From PoT sp049331405 (lineage in GTDB: Bacteria; Planctomycetota; Planctomycetia; Isosphaerales; Isosphaeraceae), in the NCBI RefSeq assembly GCF_049331405.1, contig NZ_CP186274.1, positions 2,418,001 to 2,482,000 of the forward strand: a stretch of DNA of 64,000 bases, given 5' to 3'. Under the pieces are notes generated by a model. That model was not told where the DNA came from and searched no databases. It saw only the letters and a list, made by a program, of their open reading frames with translations. The first letter of the stretch is position 1; every line of letters starts with the position of its first letter. A program made the position numbers and the translations under genes. Shown here piece by piece: positions 6,523-15,835 of the stretch.

Positions 6523-9477
6523 TCATGCAGCCGCCCTGCCGGCTTGCAACAGCTTAAGGGGTTCGGCCCTGCCGGTCCGGTAGGCCGGCCACAGGGAGGC
6601 GAGGAAGCAGAGGCCGAGCGTGATCGCGAAGCCGACGGAGAGCTTCGACCAGGGGATGATCAGGGGCGTGTACTGGCCGCCCCGTATGTTGATGTAGCGG
6701 GTCACGCCCGTTCCGCAGTAGCCGGCCATCGCCCCGAAGCCCAGGCTCAGGACGCAGACGACCACCCCGATCAGGAATGCCTCCGCCACGATCAGTTTGA
6801 AGAGTCCCAGTCGGGTCACCCCAAGGGCACGCAGGACGCCCATGTCCCATCGTCGGGCCCGGATCGAGGACAGCACCGTGTTGACCAGGCCGAGCGAGGT
6901 GACCAGCAGAGTGATCAGGGGGAGCTCGCTCAAGGCCCAGATGATGTTGTCGGCCCGCTGGCGGATCTGGGTCCTGACGCTCTCGGCGGACCGCAGCGTG
7001 ACCGAGGCTGCGGGAGCCCTCCTCGGTCCAGTCAGTTGTCTCATCCCCTCCGGAACCGGCATCGCCGCGGCTGCCTTCGGGTCGGAGCCGCGTTTCGCGA
7101 TGACCTCGAGGTCCGCCTTGATCCGATCCTCCGAACGGGAGCCGGACGTGTCCCCCCAGAACATGGAGATCCGGTCGACCTTGAAGTCGGACTTGATCCT
7201 CTCGTACGGGGCGAACATCAGGCCCGCCGCCCGCCCCCGCCGGAAGCCGACCTTCGTCATCCAGTGCCAGCCGGGCATCGAGACCACTCCGGCGATCTCG
7301 TATTCGAGGGGCTGGGCGGGGTCGCCCGGGGGGATCACCTTGAACCTATCCCCGAGGTGCAGGCCCGACTCCCTCGCGAAGTGATCCGGCACGAGGCAGG
7401 TCCGGTCGCCCCTCTTGAGCCGCGCGATGGCATCGGCCCGGGTCCCCTCGGCGTAGCCGAAACCGAAGACGGGGTCGTCGCCCCCGAAGGCCGCCTCGGG
7501 ATCCAGGCCGATCATCACGCAGTTGTCCTGCCTCGTGGACGACGAGCGTACCTTGAAGCCGGTCGGGTCGCCCTCGAACTTCACCTGCTTCACGGCCAGG
7601 GGGAGAAACCGCTCGGGGATGAGCCCGGGGACATGCCGGATCGCGTCGACTTGCGACTCTGGGACGCCGGCCGGTGCCATCGAGACGACGAGGTCGGGCG
7701 ACCAATCGCCCGGGGTGAAGGGGGCGAGCATGGAATAGCCCCAGGTCTGCATGGCGACGAAGAGGCCCAGGCCGATCGTCATGGCGACGGTGGTCCCCAC
7801 CGTCCTGCCCATGTTCGCCGAGAGCTGGGTGGCGAGGAGCCGCCCGTTGAGCCCGAGGCACCTCGCCAGGACCGGCCCGAGGAGCCGCTCGGTCGCCGCG
7901 ATGATTGACGGGGCGAGCATCATGAACCCGATCGCCATGGCCGTGCACCCGACCGCGGCGGAGATCCCGTATCGCGCCGTGTCCGGCATCGGGATGAAGA
8001 ACACGACGAGAGGATTGACCGCGATCAGCAGGAGTCCCGCGACGGCGAGTAGGGCCGAGAGTCGCCCCGAGGCGAGGGCGGGACGCGGGACCATCGCCTC
8101 GAGCGGAGCCACGCGGGTCGCCCGCCAGGCGGGGAGGACGGAGGCCGCCAGCGATCCCCCCAGCGCGCATGCCCCGGAGAGCAGGACGCTCCAGGTGCCC
8201 AGGGTCGCCCCCTCGGAGACGGACTCGGGACGGAGCCTGGCCATCGCGGCGATAAGCCCCCAGCCCGCGAGCAGTCCACCGGCCCACCCGATCAGGCCCA
8301 GCATGACCCCTTCCATGACGACCATCAGCGCGACCTGGCCCCTCGAGAGGGCCACCGCCCGGAGCATGGCGAATTGCCTGATCCGCTCGTCGACCCCCAT
8401 GCTCAGGGTCGTGAAGATGATGAAGAGCGCGGCCAGCAGCGAGATCCCCATGGCCGAGTAGGCCTGGGCCCGCACGGTCTCGAACGTGGTGCTGTCGTCG
8501 ACCTCGCCGTCGACGCTCTGGGGGGTCCTGATCTGCACCGACGGCTCCCCCTTCGCGAGGGGGATGGCCCAGCGGGCGAGGAAGTCATCGGCCTTGTTGC
8601 CCGGCTTGAGTACGACCCCGGCATAGCTCACCCGGAGCGGCGCGACCGCGGCCCCCCCGGCGACCTCCCTGGGCACGTAGAGGGCATGACTCGCGGGGCC
8701 CCCCTGCAGAGCACCCTCACGCGACGGGGGAAGCCCGACCATGAACTTGGGCCCCGGCAATCGCTTGGGCTGCTCGACGATCCCGACGACCTTGATCTTC
8801 AGCGGGCCGGACCCGCGAGGGGGGCCGAACCCGCCCGCGTTGGCCGAGACCTCGTCCCCGACCTTGATCCCCAGCTGATCGGCCGAATCCCTGGTGATCG
8901 CCCCCTCCTTGAGGCCGGGGGAGGCGGGGTCGAACCAGCGTCCCTCGACGATGCGGTGGAGTGGCTCCCGGGAATCCGTCCCCACCAGGATCGGCGAACG
9001 GGCGAGGTTCCTCATCTGCGACTTGCCCCCCATGATGATCGGGCCGGATGCCGGCGGGGCCCCGGGGGCCGGCTGTGGCGGGAGCTCGAAGAGTCCGTCC
9101 CCAGGCCCAGTCCTGGCCGGCGATGAGCCGGGCTTCGAAACCCTCGCGGTAGTTTCGAAGACGGGGTCGACCAACGCGACTGCGGGGTCGCGGCGGATCT
9201 CGCCGAGCAGGGCGTCCTGGATTCGGGGGGCCGACCGTGCTTCCGCGAGTTCCTGGGCGTCGCCGCGCGTGGGGACGAGGAGCATCTCGTATCGGCCGAC
9301 GTATTCCTCGCCGAGGTTGCCGAACTCGCCGACCATGGCGTCATAGCCGCTGACCACCCAGACGACGATGCAGGCCGCCGCGATCGTCGAGAGGCTCGTG
9401 AGCAGGACGCGGCCGGGATGCCTCCTCGCCTGGGCCATGGCCAGCTTGCCGACGATCTTGAGTTCGTCTCGCGTCAT
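6523..9477 (-). CDS. FtsX/MacB-type ABC transporter permease, duplicated FtsX domain
   Basis: A 984-residue inner-membrane permease. It has an N-terminal membrane helix (LLTSLSTIAAACIVVWVVSG), a large extracytoplasmic region, a first FtsX block around residues 340-560 with several hydrophobic helices, a second periplasmic region, and a final FtsX block around 850-975 ending SLWPAYRTGRAEPLKLL. The two-block layout suits a LolC/MacB-like transporter that moves lipoproteins or hydrophobic substrates or transmits mechanical signals; the substrate is unknown. It starts 6 bp after the ATPase stop, so the two form a complex. The upstream genes encode a lipoprotein and a pseudopilin-like protein, which are possible cargoes or partners. 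Confidence 0.88.
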   Translation of the reverse strand: MTRDELKIVGKLAMAQARRHPGRVLLTSLSTIAAACIVVWVVSGYDAMVGEFGNLGEEYVGRYEMLLVPTRGDAQELAEARSAPRIQDALLGEIRRDPAVALVDPVFETTARVSKPGSSPARTGPGDGLFELPPQPAPGAPPASGPIIMGGKSQMRNLARSPILVGTDSREPLHRIVEGRWFDPASPGLKEGAITRDSADQLGIKVGDEVSANAGGFGPPRGSGPLKIKVVGIVEQPKRLPGPKFMVGLPPSREGALQGGPASHALYVPREVAGGAAVAPLRVSYAGVVLKPGNKADDFLARWAIPLAKGEPSVQIRTPQSVDGEVDDSTTFETVRAQAYSAMGISLLAALFIIFTTLSMGVDERIRQFAMLRAVALSRGQVALMVVMEGVMLGLIGWAGGLLAGWGLIAAMARLRPESVSEGATLGTWSVLLSGACALGGSLAASVLPAWRATRVAPLEAMVPRPALASGRLSALLAVAGLLLIAVNPLVVFFIPMPDTARYGISAAVGCTAMAIGFMMLAPSIIAATERLLGPVLARCLGLNGRLLATQLSANMGRTVGTTVAMTIGLGLFVAMQTWGYSMLAPFTPGDWSPDLVVSMAPAGVPESQVDAIRHVPGLIPERFLPLAVKQVKFEGDPTGFKVRSSSTRQDNCVMIGLDPEAAFGGDDPVFGFGYAEGTRADAIARLKRGDRTCLVPDHFARESGLHLGDRFKVIPPGDPAQPLEYEIAGVVSMPGWHWMTKVGFRRGRAAGLMFAPYERIKSDFKVDRISMFWGDTSGSRSEDRIKADLEVIAKRGSDPKAAAAMPVPEGMRQLTGPRRAPAASVTLRSAESVRTQIRQRADNIIWALSELPLITLLVTSLGLVNTVLSSIRARRWDMGVLRALGVTRLGLFKLIVAEAFLIGVVVCVLSLGFGAMAGYCGTGVTRYINIRGGQYTPLIIPWSKLSVGFAITLGLCFLASLWPAYRTGRAEPLKLLQAGRAAA

Positions 9478-9483
9478 GGTCGT

Positions 9484-10287
9484 TCAGGCCTCCGCCTCGG
9501 TAGGTGCGTTGACAATATCCTGGTAATGGGCGGCCAGGGACTGGGCGTCCTTGAAGTCGGCCGTGCGGAATTCGGTGAGGATATGCCCATCCTTCATGAC
9601 CACCACGCGCTCGGCCCAGACGGCCACGCTCGGCTCGTGGGTCACGACGGCGATCGTGCGGTCCTGCTCCTCGGAGAGCTCGCGGAGGAGCCTGCAGATG
9701 TTCTGGCCCGACACGGAGTCGAGGCTCCCGGTCGGCTCGTCGGCGAGGACCAGGGCCGGGTCGGCGATCAGTGCCCGCGCGATGGCCGTGCGCTGCTGCT
9801 CGCCGCCGCTGAGGGCGTCCGGCCTATGGCCACGCCTGTGCGTGAGCCCGAGGCGTTCGAGGAGCGGCCCCAGCTGCTCGGCTGCGAGGTCGCGGCGCCC
9901 CTCGGTCAGGAGGGTCAGCGTGATGTTCTCCTCGGCGGTCAGGGTCGGGATCAGGTTGAAGGCCTGGAAGACCAGGCCGATCCTGCGCCGCCGGAAGTGG
10001 GTGAGCCTGGAATCCGACAGGGTGGCAAGGTCGACGCCGTCGATCGCGACGCGGCCCGCCTCCGGCCGGGTCAGGCCGGCCATCACGTGGAGGAGCGTGC
10101 TCTTGCCCGAGCCGCTCGCGCCCATGATGGCCACGAACTCGCCGTGCTCGATCGTCAGCGAGACGTCCTTGATGGCCTCGACCTGGGAATCCCCCTGCCG
10201 GAATCGCTTCGTCACCCCCTCGATGCGTACGGGGGGCCCGCTCGCGGACGATGGGGATGGGGTGGGCGTCGACATGGTGCTCGTCAT
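9484..10287 (-). CDS. ABC transporter ATP-binding protein, LolD/MacB family
   Basis: 267 residues with all ABC signatures: Walker A GASGSGKST (residues 55-63), Q-loop VFQAFNLIPTL, signature LSGGEQQR, Walker B ALVLADEPTGSLD and the switch His in VVTHEPS. The MacB/LolD subgroup feature DEPTGSLD is clear. A Pro/Ser-rich N-terminus precedes the domain; the ATG at codon 5 is an equally good start. It energises the FtsX permease encoded 6 bp downstream and sits third in the minus-strand operon that starts at 11718. Confidence 0.93.
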   Translation of the reverse strand: MTSTMSTPTPSPSSASGPPVRIEGVTKRFRQGDSQVEAIKDVSLTIEHGEFVAIMGASGSGKSTLLHVMAGLTRPEAGRVAIDGVDLATLSDSRLTHFRRRRIGLVFQAFNLIPTLTAEENITLTLLTEGRRDLAAEQLGPLLERLGLTHRRGHRPDALSGGEQQRTAIARALIADPALVLADEPTGSLDSVSGQNICRLLRELSEEQDRTIAVVTHEPSVAVWAERVVVMKDGHILTEFRTADFKDAQSLAAHYQDIVNAPTEAEA

Positions 10288-10317
10288 TGCGTTCGTCCCG
10301 GTAATGTCCGTCGGATC

Positions 10318-10755
10318 TCAACGTCTGGTCTTGAGCTCGAGCGGGGGGAGCTCGTTCGCCCCCTCCTTGATCGTGGCCTTGAGGCCCGAGGTCTGGGGGT
10401 TGTTGTAGGCGCCTCGCAGGCGATCCGGGCCGTCGACCTCCTCGCCATGGTCAACCGTGACCGCGGGCCAGATGACCGACAGCGAATACTCGCCCGCGGG
10501 CGCTCCGTCCTCGGCGAGGATCGTCGTCGGCCGGAAGGACCCGTCTTGGCCGGAGACCGCGTACGGGGTGGATGGGCCGACGGCGGCTCCCGAGGCATGG
10601 AAGGAGATGCGGGCCTTGTCGGCCGGCTTGCCGTCGATCAGGACCTTGCCCGAGACGGGGTAGACTCTCGGCCCGGCCTCGCCCGGTCCGCCACACCCCG
10701 AGAAGCTGGCCAGGGTCGCGGCGGCCAGGGCCGTCCTCGAAAAATATTCGATCAT
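10318..10755 (-). CDS. secreted lipoprotein with transthyretin/carboxypeptidase-regulatory-like fold
   Basis: 145 residues. A signal peptide ends in a lipobox (ASFSGC, Cys21), so the mature protein is probably lipid-anchored. The rest reads VSGKVLIDGKPADKARISF...GEYSLSVIWP...NNPQTSGLKATI, the typical beta-sandwich of small planctomycete lipoproteins often encoded beside DUF1559 genes. No catalytic residues are expected. It lies 42 bp downstream of the DUF1559 gene and 30 bp upstream of the ABC ATPase gene, which indicates one transcript. It may be a cargo or accessory of the transporter; this is inferred from position only. Confidence 0.8.
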   Translation of the reverse strand: MIEYFSRTALAAATLASFSGCGGPGEAGPRVYPVSGKVLIDGKPADKARISFHASGAAVGPSTPYAVSGQDGSFRPTTILAEDGAPAGEYSLSVIWPAVTVDHGEEVDGPDRLRGAYNNPQTSGLKATIKEGANELPPLELKTRR

Positions 10756-10797
10756 GGTAGGCGATCCTCTCGAGTCGATTGGGCGGGTCCGTCCGGC

Positions 10798-11718
10798 TCA
10801 GTAATCGGAAGCCGAGAGGGGCTCGCCGCCGTCCCTGGTCGCCAGGGCGAAGACGATCCGCACCGCAGTCGTCTCCTTGAGGAACCGCACGCTCCCGTCG
10901 CAGAAGCCGACGTTGGCGCCGCCGGGGTGGAAGCCGTAGATGCCCTGGCCGTTGTTGCAATTGACGCCGCAGGCCCAGCCGGCGGACTTGCCGTCGGCCG
11001 CATAGCCCTGGTAGGTGAAGTGGGAGTACGAGGCCCAGCAGTCCCACCAGTAGACATTAGTCAGGCCGGTGACGTTGGGTTGCTTCTTCCAGCCTTTCAG
11101 ATACCAGTCGGGGCGGCCCGCCTGCTCGTGGACGATCGTCGTCTGCGAGGTCCCGTCGGTTATCGCGGCGATCGGCTGATACTGGCCCGCCCGCAGGAGG
11201 ACGGGATTGCCCGCCGCCCCGTTGACCTGATACTGCGCGTTGAGCAGGTGGTTGGCCTTGTAGTCGCCGACTGTCCCCCTCGTACCATACGAGGTCGAGC
11301 CCAGCGCTAACGCGACGTCGTGGATCCCAAGCGGCCCCGACGGGCAGGAGAAGACCTGGAGCCCACAGTGCGAGACCGTCTGGTTGTCGAAGTCGTAGAA
11401 GTTCTTGTTGAGGTTGAAGGCGTTGAAGAGGACCTGCTGTTCGAGGAACGGGATCAGGTTGACGCACCACCCGTAGTTCGGCGTCTCGGTGCGGACGGGC
11501 GGGAACCCGTTGTAGTTGTTGTGGTGATTGTGGAAGGACAGCAAGATCTGCTTGATGTTGTTCGTGCATTGGGCTCGGCGTGCCGCCTGCACGGCCGGCA
11601 GGAGCAGGCCGACGAGAACGGCGATGATCGCGATGACGACGAGGAGCTCGATCAGGGTGAAGGCACTACGGCGGCCGGGCCTGTTGCCGGCGAGGTGAGG
11701 GATCATGAGGCGGGACAT
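10798..11718 (-). CDS. DUF1559 family pseudopilin-like protein
   Basis: 306 residues. A basic leader is followed by a type IV prepilin processing and helix motif, SAFTLIELLVVIAIIAVL (residues 18-35), so it is probably cleaved by a prepilin peptidase and held in the membrane before assembly. The body begins QAARRAQCTNNIKQILLSFHNHHNNYNGFPP, typical of DUF1559, and ends with an H-X9-DG block (HPGGANVGFCDG). Planctomycetes encode dozens of these proteins and their role is not established. It is the first gene of a four-gene operon with a lipoprotein and an FtsX-type ABC transporter. Confidence 0.92.
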   Translation of the reverse strand: MSRLMIPHLAGNRPGRRSAFTLIELLVVIAIIAVLVGLLLPAVQAARRAQCTNNIKQILLSFHNHHNNYNGFPPVRTETPNYGWCVNLIPFLEQQVLFNAFNLNKNFYDFDNQTVSHCGLQVFSCPSGPLGIHDVALALGSTSYGTRGTVGDYKANHLLNAQYQVNGAAGNPVLLRAGQYQPIAAITDGTSQTTIVHEQAGRPDWYLKGWKKQPNVTGLTNVYWWDCWASYSHFTYQGYAADGKSAGWACGVNCNNGQGIYGFHPGGANVGFCDGSVRFLKETTAVRIVFALATRDGGEPLSASDY

Positions 11719-12370
11719 CCTCGGTTGTTGGAATGTGCTCAGAGAGGTGGCCTACCCCTAGCAATCCGCGAACCAAGCAATCTCGATGACACAAGTGTCG
11801 ACTCTGGAATTCTTTACAATTTATGAGTTGACGAAATCGTTAACAGCGGACGGCATTTTTTCGCCAAAGGCGGACATAAATTGTCCAAAGTCGGACAACT
11901 TCAAGTGATAGCAAGTTTGAGAATGGAGACCTAGTAACCGGAAATTGGAGACCCAACGAAAATGCGGGGTGATCTGTAGGTATAACAGGGGTGTAGAGGT
12001 GGCTGGTCTTTCAAGTACGCAACGTGCTCGATGAGCATGACATCGTACTCCCAAAGCCGGACGACCAGCACGAAGACCGCCCAATCTCCGGCCATTCGTC
12101 GAGATTCAGCGTATCGATATCGCACCCCAGCCTGTCGCTCGGGCCAACGAGCAGCTCGAGCTCGTGCACCTTCGGATGTGCATCCTCCATCCGGAACCGT
12201 CAAGAGTCGGGCCCAACACATGCCGTAAGCGGCGACGGCGGGCGGCTATCCCTCTGTATAGGCGTCGACCCCGGGCCCTGTCATGCAGCAGTGTTAGCCA
12301 GAGTATTGGGAAGGGGAGGACGCCGGTTAAGCCGCAACGGGCTTCCTTGTATCCAGGGAAAACGAAGTAA
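11719..12370. other. intergenic region at the left edge of the mobile-element scar
   Basis: No convincing gene is present. The first ~100 bases form the DUF1559 leader. A T-rich patch (CATTTTTTCGCC) occurs near 11855. A 24-base block at 11824 (TGAGTTGAC...TTAACA) recurs with four or so mismatches at 18024. The remainder has no readable family motif. Confidence 0.45.
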
Positions 12371-12697
12371 AGACCGCTGTTTCGCTCGACGCTGAGGCGA
12401 ACCGGGCAGCTGACCGGCAACGCCATGACCAGCAAGGCGATCTGCGAGCTGGTCAAGCGGCGGCTCAAGGATGCTCGGCTGCCGGAGCGGTTGTCGCCGC
12501 ATAGTTTCCGGACGACGACGGCGACCGATCTGCTGGAGCAGGGTGTGCCGATGGAGGATGTGCAATATCTTCTCGGGCATGCAGAGCCGCGGACGACGGC
12601 TCTTTACGACCGGCGGAAGAAGAAGGTGACGCGGAATATCGTTAAAAGAATTACAAGTCAAAAGGGATGTCTATTGACAATAAATCGTGGTAGCTAA
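12371..12697 (+). pseudogene. tyrosine recombinase (integrase) C-terminal fragment
   Basis: From just after a stop near 12370 the frame reads PLFRSTLRRTGQLTGNAM, then SPHSFRTTTATDLLEQG, YLLGHAEPRTTALYDRR. These are the HxxR box, the second His and the nucleophile Tyr of a phage-type integrase, in order. The N-terminal DNA-binding domain and the first catalytic Arg are missing. The surviving ~108 codons (or ~90 from the ATG at 12425) cannot form an active enzyme. It marks the left side of a decayed element whose right side holds a different, intact integrase. Confidence 0.8.
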
Positions 12698-12700
12698 TTA
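12674..12700 (+). promoter_or_regulatory. putative promoter of the AT-rich secreted gene
   Basis: A perfect -35 TTGACA (12674-12679), a 15-base spacer and a TAATTA -10 lie some 25 bases before the ATG at 12724. It overlaps the 3' end of the integrase fragment. AT-richness alone makes such matches more likely by chance. Confidence 0.35.
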
Positions 12701-12723
12701 AAAGTGCTAACAAACTTAAAATT

Positions 12724-13332
12724 ATGATAACTGTTGAATTTTTTCAAAACTATATCCTGATTTTCTGGCTACTCTTAATTAGCCCTTGCTCGGCTTTGGA
12801 AGCTAAAGAAATACAGGATGTCCCAAGTACATGTTTGAATAAATCTGGAGATTACCAGAGAGTGAGCATACCAGAAAAATTGGCTCGCGAGCTTGCGAGT
12901 CAAGATTACAAGAGAGGACTTTTCCTTAGTCCTGAGTGGATAATCTATAAGCCTACAGTATTTTATAAATCTTCGCTTGTTAAATTGTCAGATAGTGTGG
13001 TTGGGTTGATTGTGACCGATGCGGACGACATTCCTGATGATAGCAAAGGAAATTTAATACGACCTATCGGCGGCCAAAACAGAGAGGTTAGAATTTTTAA
13101 AAAGAACGATTTGTCCTCGCCAATATTTGATGGGTATGCACAGGATGGCGAATATGGACTTGTTATATCAAAACATAAAACAAACAATGTATTTGATATA
13201 TGCACCGTTGAGCATTCATCGGGGTCGATTCAAGTTATTCGCCTCTACCAATTTCGAAGTACATACATTATGTCTCGCTGTTGGATTGATGAGATTGGTG
13301 AAATTAGGCATTGCGGTTCCGCCCTGAACTAA
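12724..13332 (+). CDS. AT-rich secreted hypothetical protein
   Basis: 202 residues. The N-terminus (residues 1-24, FFQNYILIFWLLLISPCSALEA) looks like a signal peptide with cleavage after CSA or nearby. The mature part contains four or five Cys residues and no motif I recognise. Base composition differs sharply from the surroundings: A/T-ending codons dominate (AAA, AAT, ATA, TTA), whereas neighbours are GC-rich. This points to recent acquisition. It sits directly after an integrase fragment and converges on the CARDB-GH19 gene with 7 bp between the stops. No function can be proposed. Confidence 0.65.
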   Translation: MITVEFFQNYILIFWLLLISPCSALEAKEIQDVPSTCLNKSGDYQRVSIPEKLARELASQDYKRGLFLSPEWIIYKPTVFYKSSLVKLSDSVVGLIVTDADDIPDDSKGNLIRPIGGQNREVRIFKKNDLSSPIFDGYAQDGEYGLVISKHKTNNVFDICTVEHSSGSIQVIRLYQFRSTYIMSRCWIDEIGEIRHCGSALN

Positions 13333-13339
13333 CAACTCA

Positions 13340-15835
13340 CTATCTCGTTCTCGCGTTTCTGTCCGGCCCAAATCGAGGATCGTACCCCCAAAAATCCTTT
13401 AGCACAGAGTAAGCCGTATCGCTGTATCTAACTCTTTCGGGCTCGCCGTTTGGAATTTGCGTGCTTCCTAAATCCCCAATTTGAACACCTCTGCCAATTG
13501 TAAGGATGTTCCAGTTGTCTGCAAATCTATTGAGGTTTGAGCCAGTGGCTTTGCCCCAGTACCAACCGGAAGCTCTAGCACCAAGGGCAGGATTGCTAGC
13601 CAGTAAGCCGGGATCGAGAATCAATAAGTTTCCAAGCCCAAGCGCGGTGCTGGCATAGAGATAATTACGTCGTCCAGTGATATCTAAAAATCCCCGTCCA
13701 TACGAAAATGGAGTAGCTGGTTTCTTGTATTGCTGAAACTGCGTCAAAGACATTAGACCAGCTGTTTCTACAGCAACTTGTCCGATAAATGCCGATCTAC
13801 GCACAAATGTTGTTAGATGATAAGTGTTTACAGCTTCGTTTGAGTTAAGGTACTCAGCCAAGGATTGCGAGTTTTGTTTATAACTATTTTGCAAGTAGTT
13901 GACATTTGGTGCAAACTTATGCCGAACGATGCTTTCGGCATACTGATATTTAAAAGGGACGATCTTATCGATTTGATCGACAGTTATCGGAACAATTAGA
14001 GGCATAGATATCGTCGAAGTCGTATTGTTGTAAGTTAATTCCAATAACAGAAATGTTGCATCGCTGTAATGACGTCTAGCGCCTACAAAATCTGTTGCAG
14101 GAATGTAAATTGGGCCATGAGAACCGGCTATTTTCTCGCCTTGACTGTTTATAGCGTAAACATAAGCTGGTCCAGCGTCGAGGCGATCGGTTGCGTCAGG
14201 GCCATTCGCCCAATAGAAAAAGATAGACGCGTCTTGTAAAATACTTCCAAAAACCAAATATGAAATATTCACGCCTGGATCCGCTGCCATGGATGAAGGC
14301 GCACGACTCAAAAGCGTGGGGACAATCGAAGAAGCTAACAGTATCGAAGTGGCATTATTCCATTCGTTCAACTCTTTAATCGAATTCGCGGGATCGGCCA
14401 CCACGACCAGGTAAGGACGCGAGAGATCGGACGGGTAGGACGTCAGGTTGAACGATTCTTCATTGACAGGTGAGGCTCCGCTTACTTCTTTTTGAGTGGT
14501 CAGGTATTTGAGTGTTGCAGGATCGGGCTGCGGTGTGGGGGAGAGAAAGAACGCTACGTCGAATTTGGCGGGGTTGCCCGTTGTTTGATACCGATACTCT
14601 ACCGTCGTCCCATTCAAGACTGCCGAAAGCATCTGGATATCAGGAAGAGAAACCGGCGGCGGGGGCGGTGTCACTGGCGGCGGCGGAGGAGGAGGCGGGG
14701 GTTCGTAGTGAGTGGATGCAACGTTGTTTTTCTCATTCGATTCCAAGATGGCGTTCGCCGGATCGGCAACCACTAGCAAGTAAGGATACGCTCGCGAGGG
14801 GGAAGCCGTCAGGTTGAAAAATCCGCTGCCGGATGCGACAGAGGTAGCGTCAATGGTTTGCGTCGATATCGATTTATCCAAAGGATTGAATACCGGCGTT
14901 GCAGACCGATATAAGCCAACCGTGACCTTACCAGGTTTGCCGATCGTTTGGTAATCGAAATTGACTTTCGAGCCGACGAACGTTGCGGATGTCATCCCAA
15001 TGTCAGGTAGATTTGCCGGATCGTAAGAAACGCTGGTGACGTTGTTGGTTTCATCAGATTCCTGAATGACATTTATCGGTCGGGCAACGAGCAGTAGGTA
15101 TGGCTGAGCGACGTTGGGCGGAACATTCGCCAAGCTGAAAGCGCCTTTTCCATTTGTCTGGGGGTTAGTTACGGTTTGCGTGCCGACCAGGGTTGCCGTC
15201 GACGCATCGAACGTTGGCGTGGCGGACTGATACAGGTCGACGGTGAAGTTTCCGGGATTGTCGGTTGTTTGGTAGTCGTAATCGACGTTCGATCCATTAA
15301 GGCTCGCATTGCTGACCGCAATGTCCGGGAGAGTCGGTTGCGTAGTTCCCGTAGATTCAATGTCGATGTTAACAGCATAATTCGATGTTACAGGAATGGT
15401 GGAATCGCTGGCGGTGTTTTCAACAAAAATGTTAAAACTAACGTGTGATAAATCGGTATTAAAATCAGGAGTGGATGCAAATTCGACCGGAGCCGTGGTG
15501 TATGGATTGGTGTCGCCGGACATGAATCCATGAAATGGGGTGATGGTCCTCCCTGGAACATTAACGCCAGGACCAGCGCCAATATCCAGTAAAACTGAAA
15601 TGGATTGACCTGTGCTTGAGTCAAGAGAGACTGACACGGTGATAGGTGTTTTAGGTATGTTTATCCCAAGCTGCCATTCCTCGGCTGGAATCGACGTAGA
15701 CGCCGTGGAAGCCGTAAGGGTGCCTGTCAGGCTGTATTGTCCGGTTTGGTTCAGCTTGAGGAGATCGGTGGGGAGGGAGAGAACAGGATCTGGTTGAAAA
15801 GGGATGACGGTGGTCAACAACGACCGGCTTTCCAA
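13340..15835 (-). CDS. CARDB-repeat surface protein with C-terminal GH19 chitinase/lysozyme-like domain
   Basis: 831 residues from a TTG. Three CARDB-type beta-sandwich repeats (about residues 165-280, 280-385 and 400-500) share LPDI..., DYQT and DETNN/NEKNN/NEWNN motifs. A run of prolines (PPPPPPPPPVTPPPPP) links repeats 2 and 3. The last ~190 residues read IGQVAVETAGLMSLTQF, SYGRGFLDITGRRNYL and NPALGARASGWYW, which match GH19 chitinases/endolysins; the Glu in VAVETAG is the likely catalytic acid. It should be exported and cleave a glycan such as chitin or peptidoglycan. The TTG lies inside the leader motif PRIEGLESRSLL, so the true N-terminus is upstream and probably frameshifted from an ATG at 15942. 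GC content is lower than in the housekeeping genes. Confidence 0.75.
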   Translation of the reverse strand: MESRSLLTTVIPFQPDPVLSLPTDLLKLNQTGQYSLTGTLTASTASTSIPAEEWQLGINIPKTPITVSVSLDSSTGQSISVLLDIGAGPGVNVPGRTITPFHGFMSGDTNPYTTAPVEFASTPDFNTDLSHVSFNIFVENTASDSTIPVTSNYAVNIDIESTGTTQPTLPDIAVSNASLNGSNVDYDYQTTDNPGNFTVDLYQSATPTFDASTATLVGTQTVTNPQTNGKGAFSLANVPPNVAQPYLLLVARPINVIQESDETNNVTSVSYDPANLPDIGMTSATFVGSKVNFDYQTIGKPGKVTVGLYRSATPVFNPLDKSISTQTIDATSVASGSGFFNLTASPSRAYPYLLVVADPANAILESNEKNNVASTHYEPPPPPPPPPVTPPPPPVSLPDIQMLSAVLNGTTVEYRYQTTGNPAKFDVAFFLSPTPQPDPATLKYLTTQKEVSGASPVNEESFNLTSYPSDLSRPYLVVVADPANSIKELNEWNNATSILLASSIVPTLLSRAPSSMAADPGVNISYLVFGSILQDASIFFYWANGPDATDRLDAGPAYVYAINSQGEKIAGSHGPIYIPATDFVGARRHYSDATFLLLELTYNNTTSTISMPLIVPITVDQIDKIVPFKYQYAESIVRHKFAPNVNYLQNSYKQNSQSLAEYLNSNEAVNTYHLTTFVRRSAFIGQVAVETAGLMSLTQFQQYKKPATPFSYGRGFLDITGRRNYLYASTALGLGNLLILDPGLLASNPALGARASGWYWGKATGSNLNRFADNWNILTIGRGVQIGDLGSTQIPNGEPERVRYSDTAYSVLKDFWGYDPRFGPDRNARTR

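Noticed and set aside
9418..11310. 630-codon open frame on the plus strand
   Set aside because: It runs antisense through the ABC ATPase, lipoprotein and DUF1559 genes, all clearly real.
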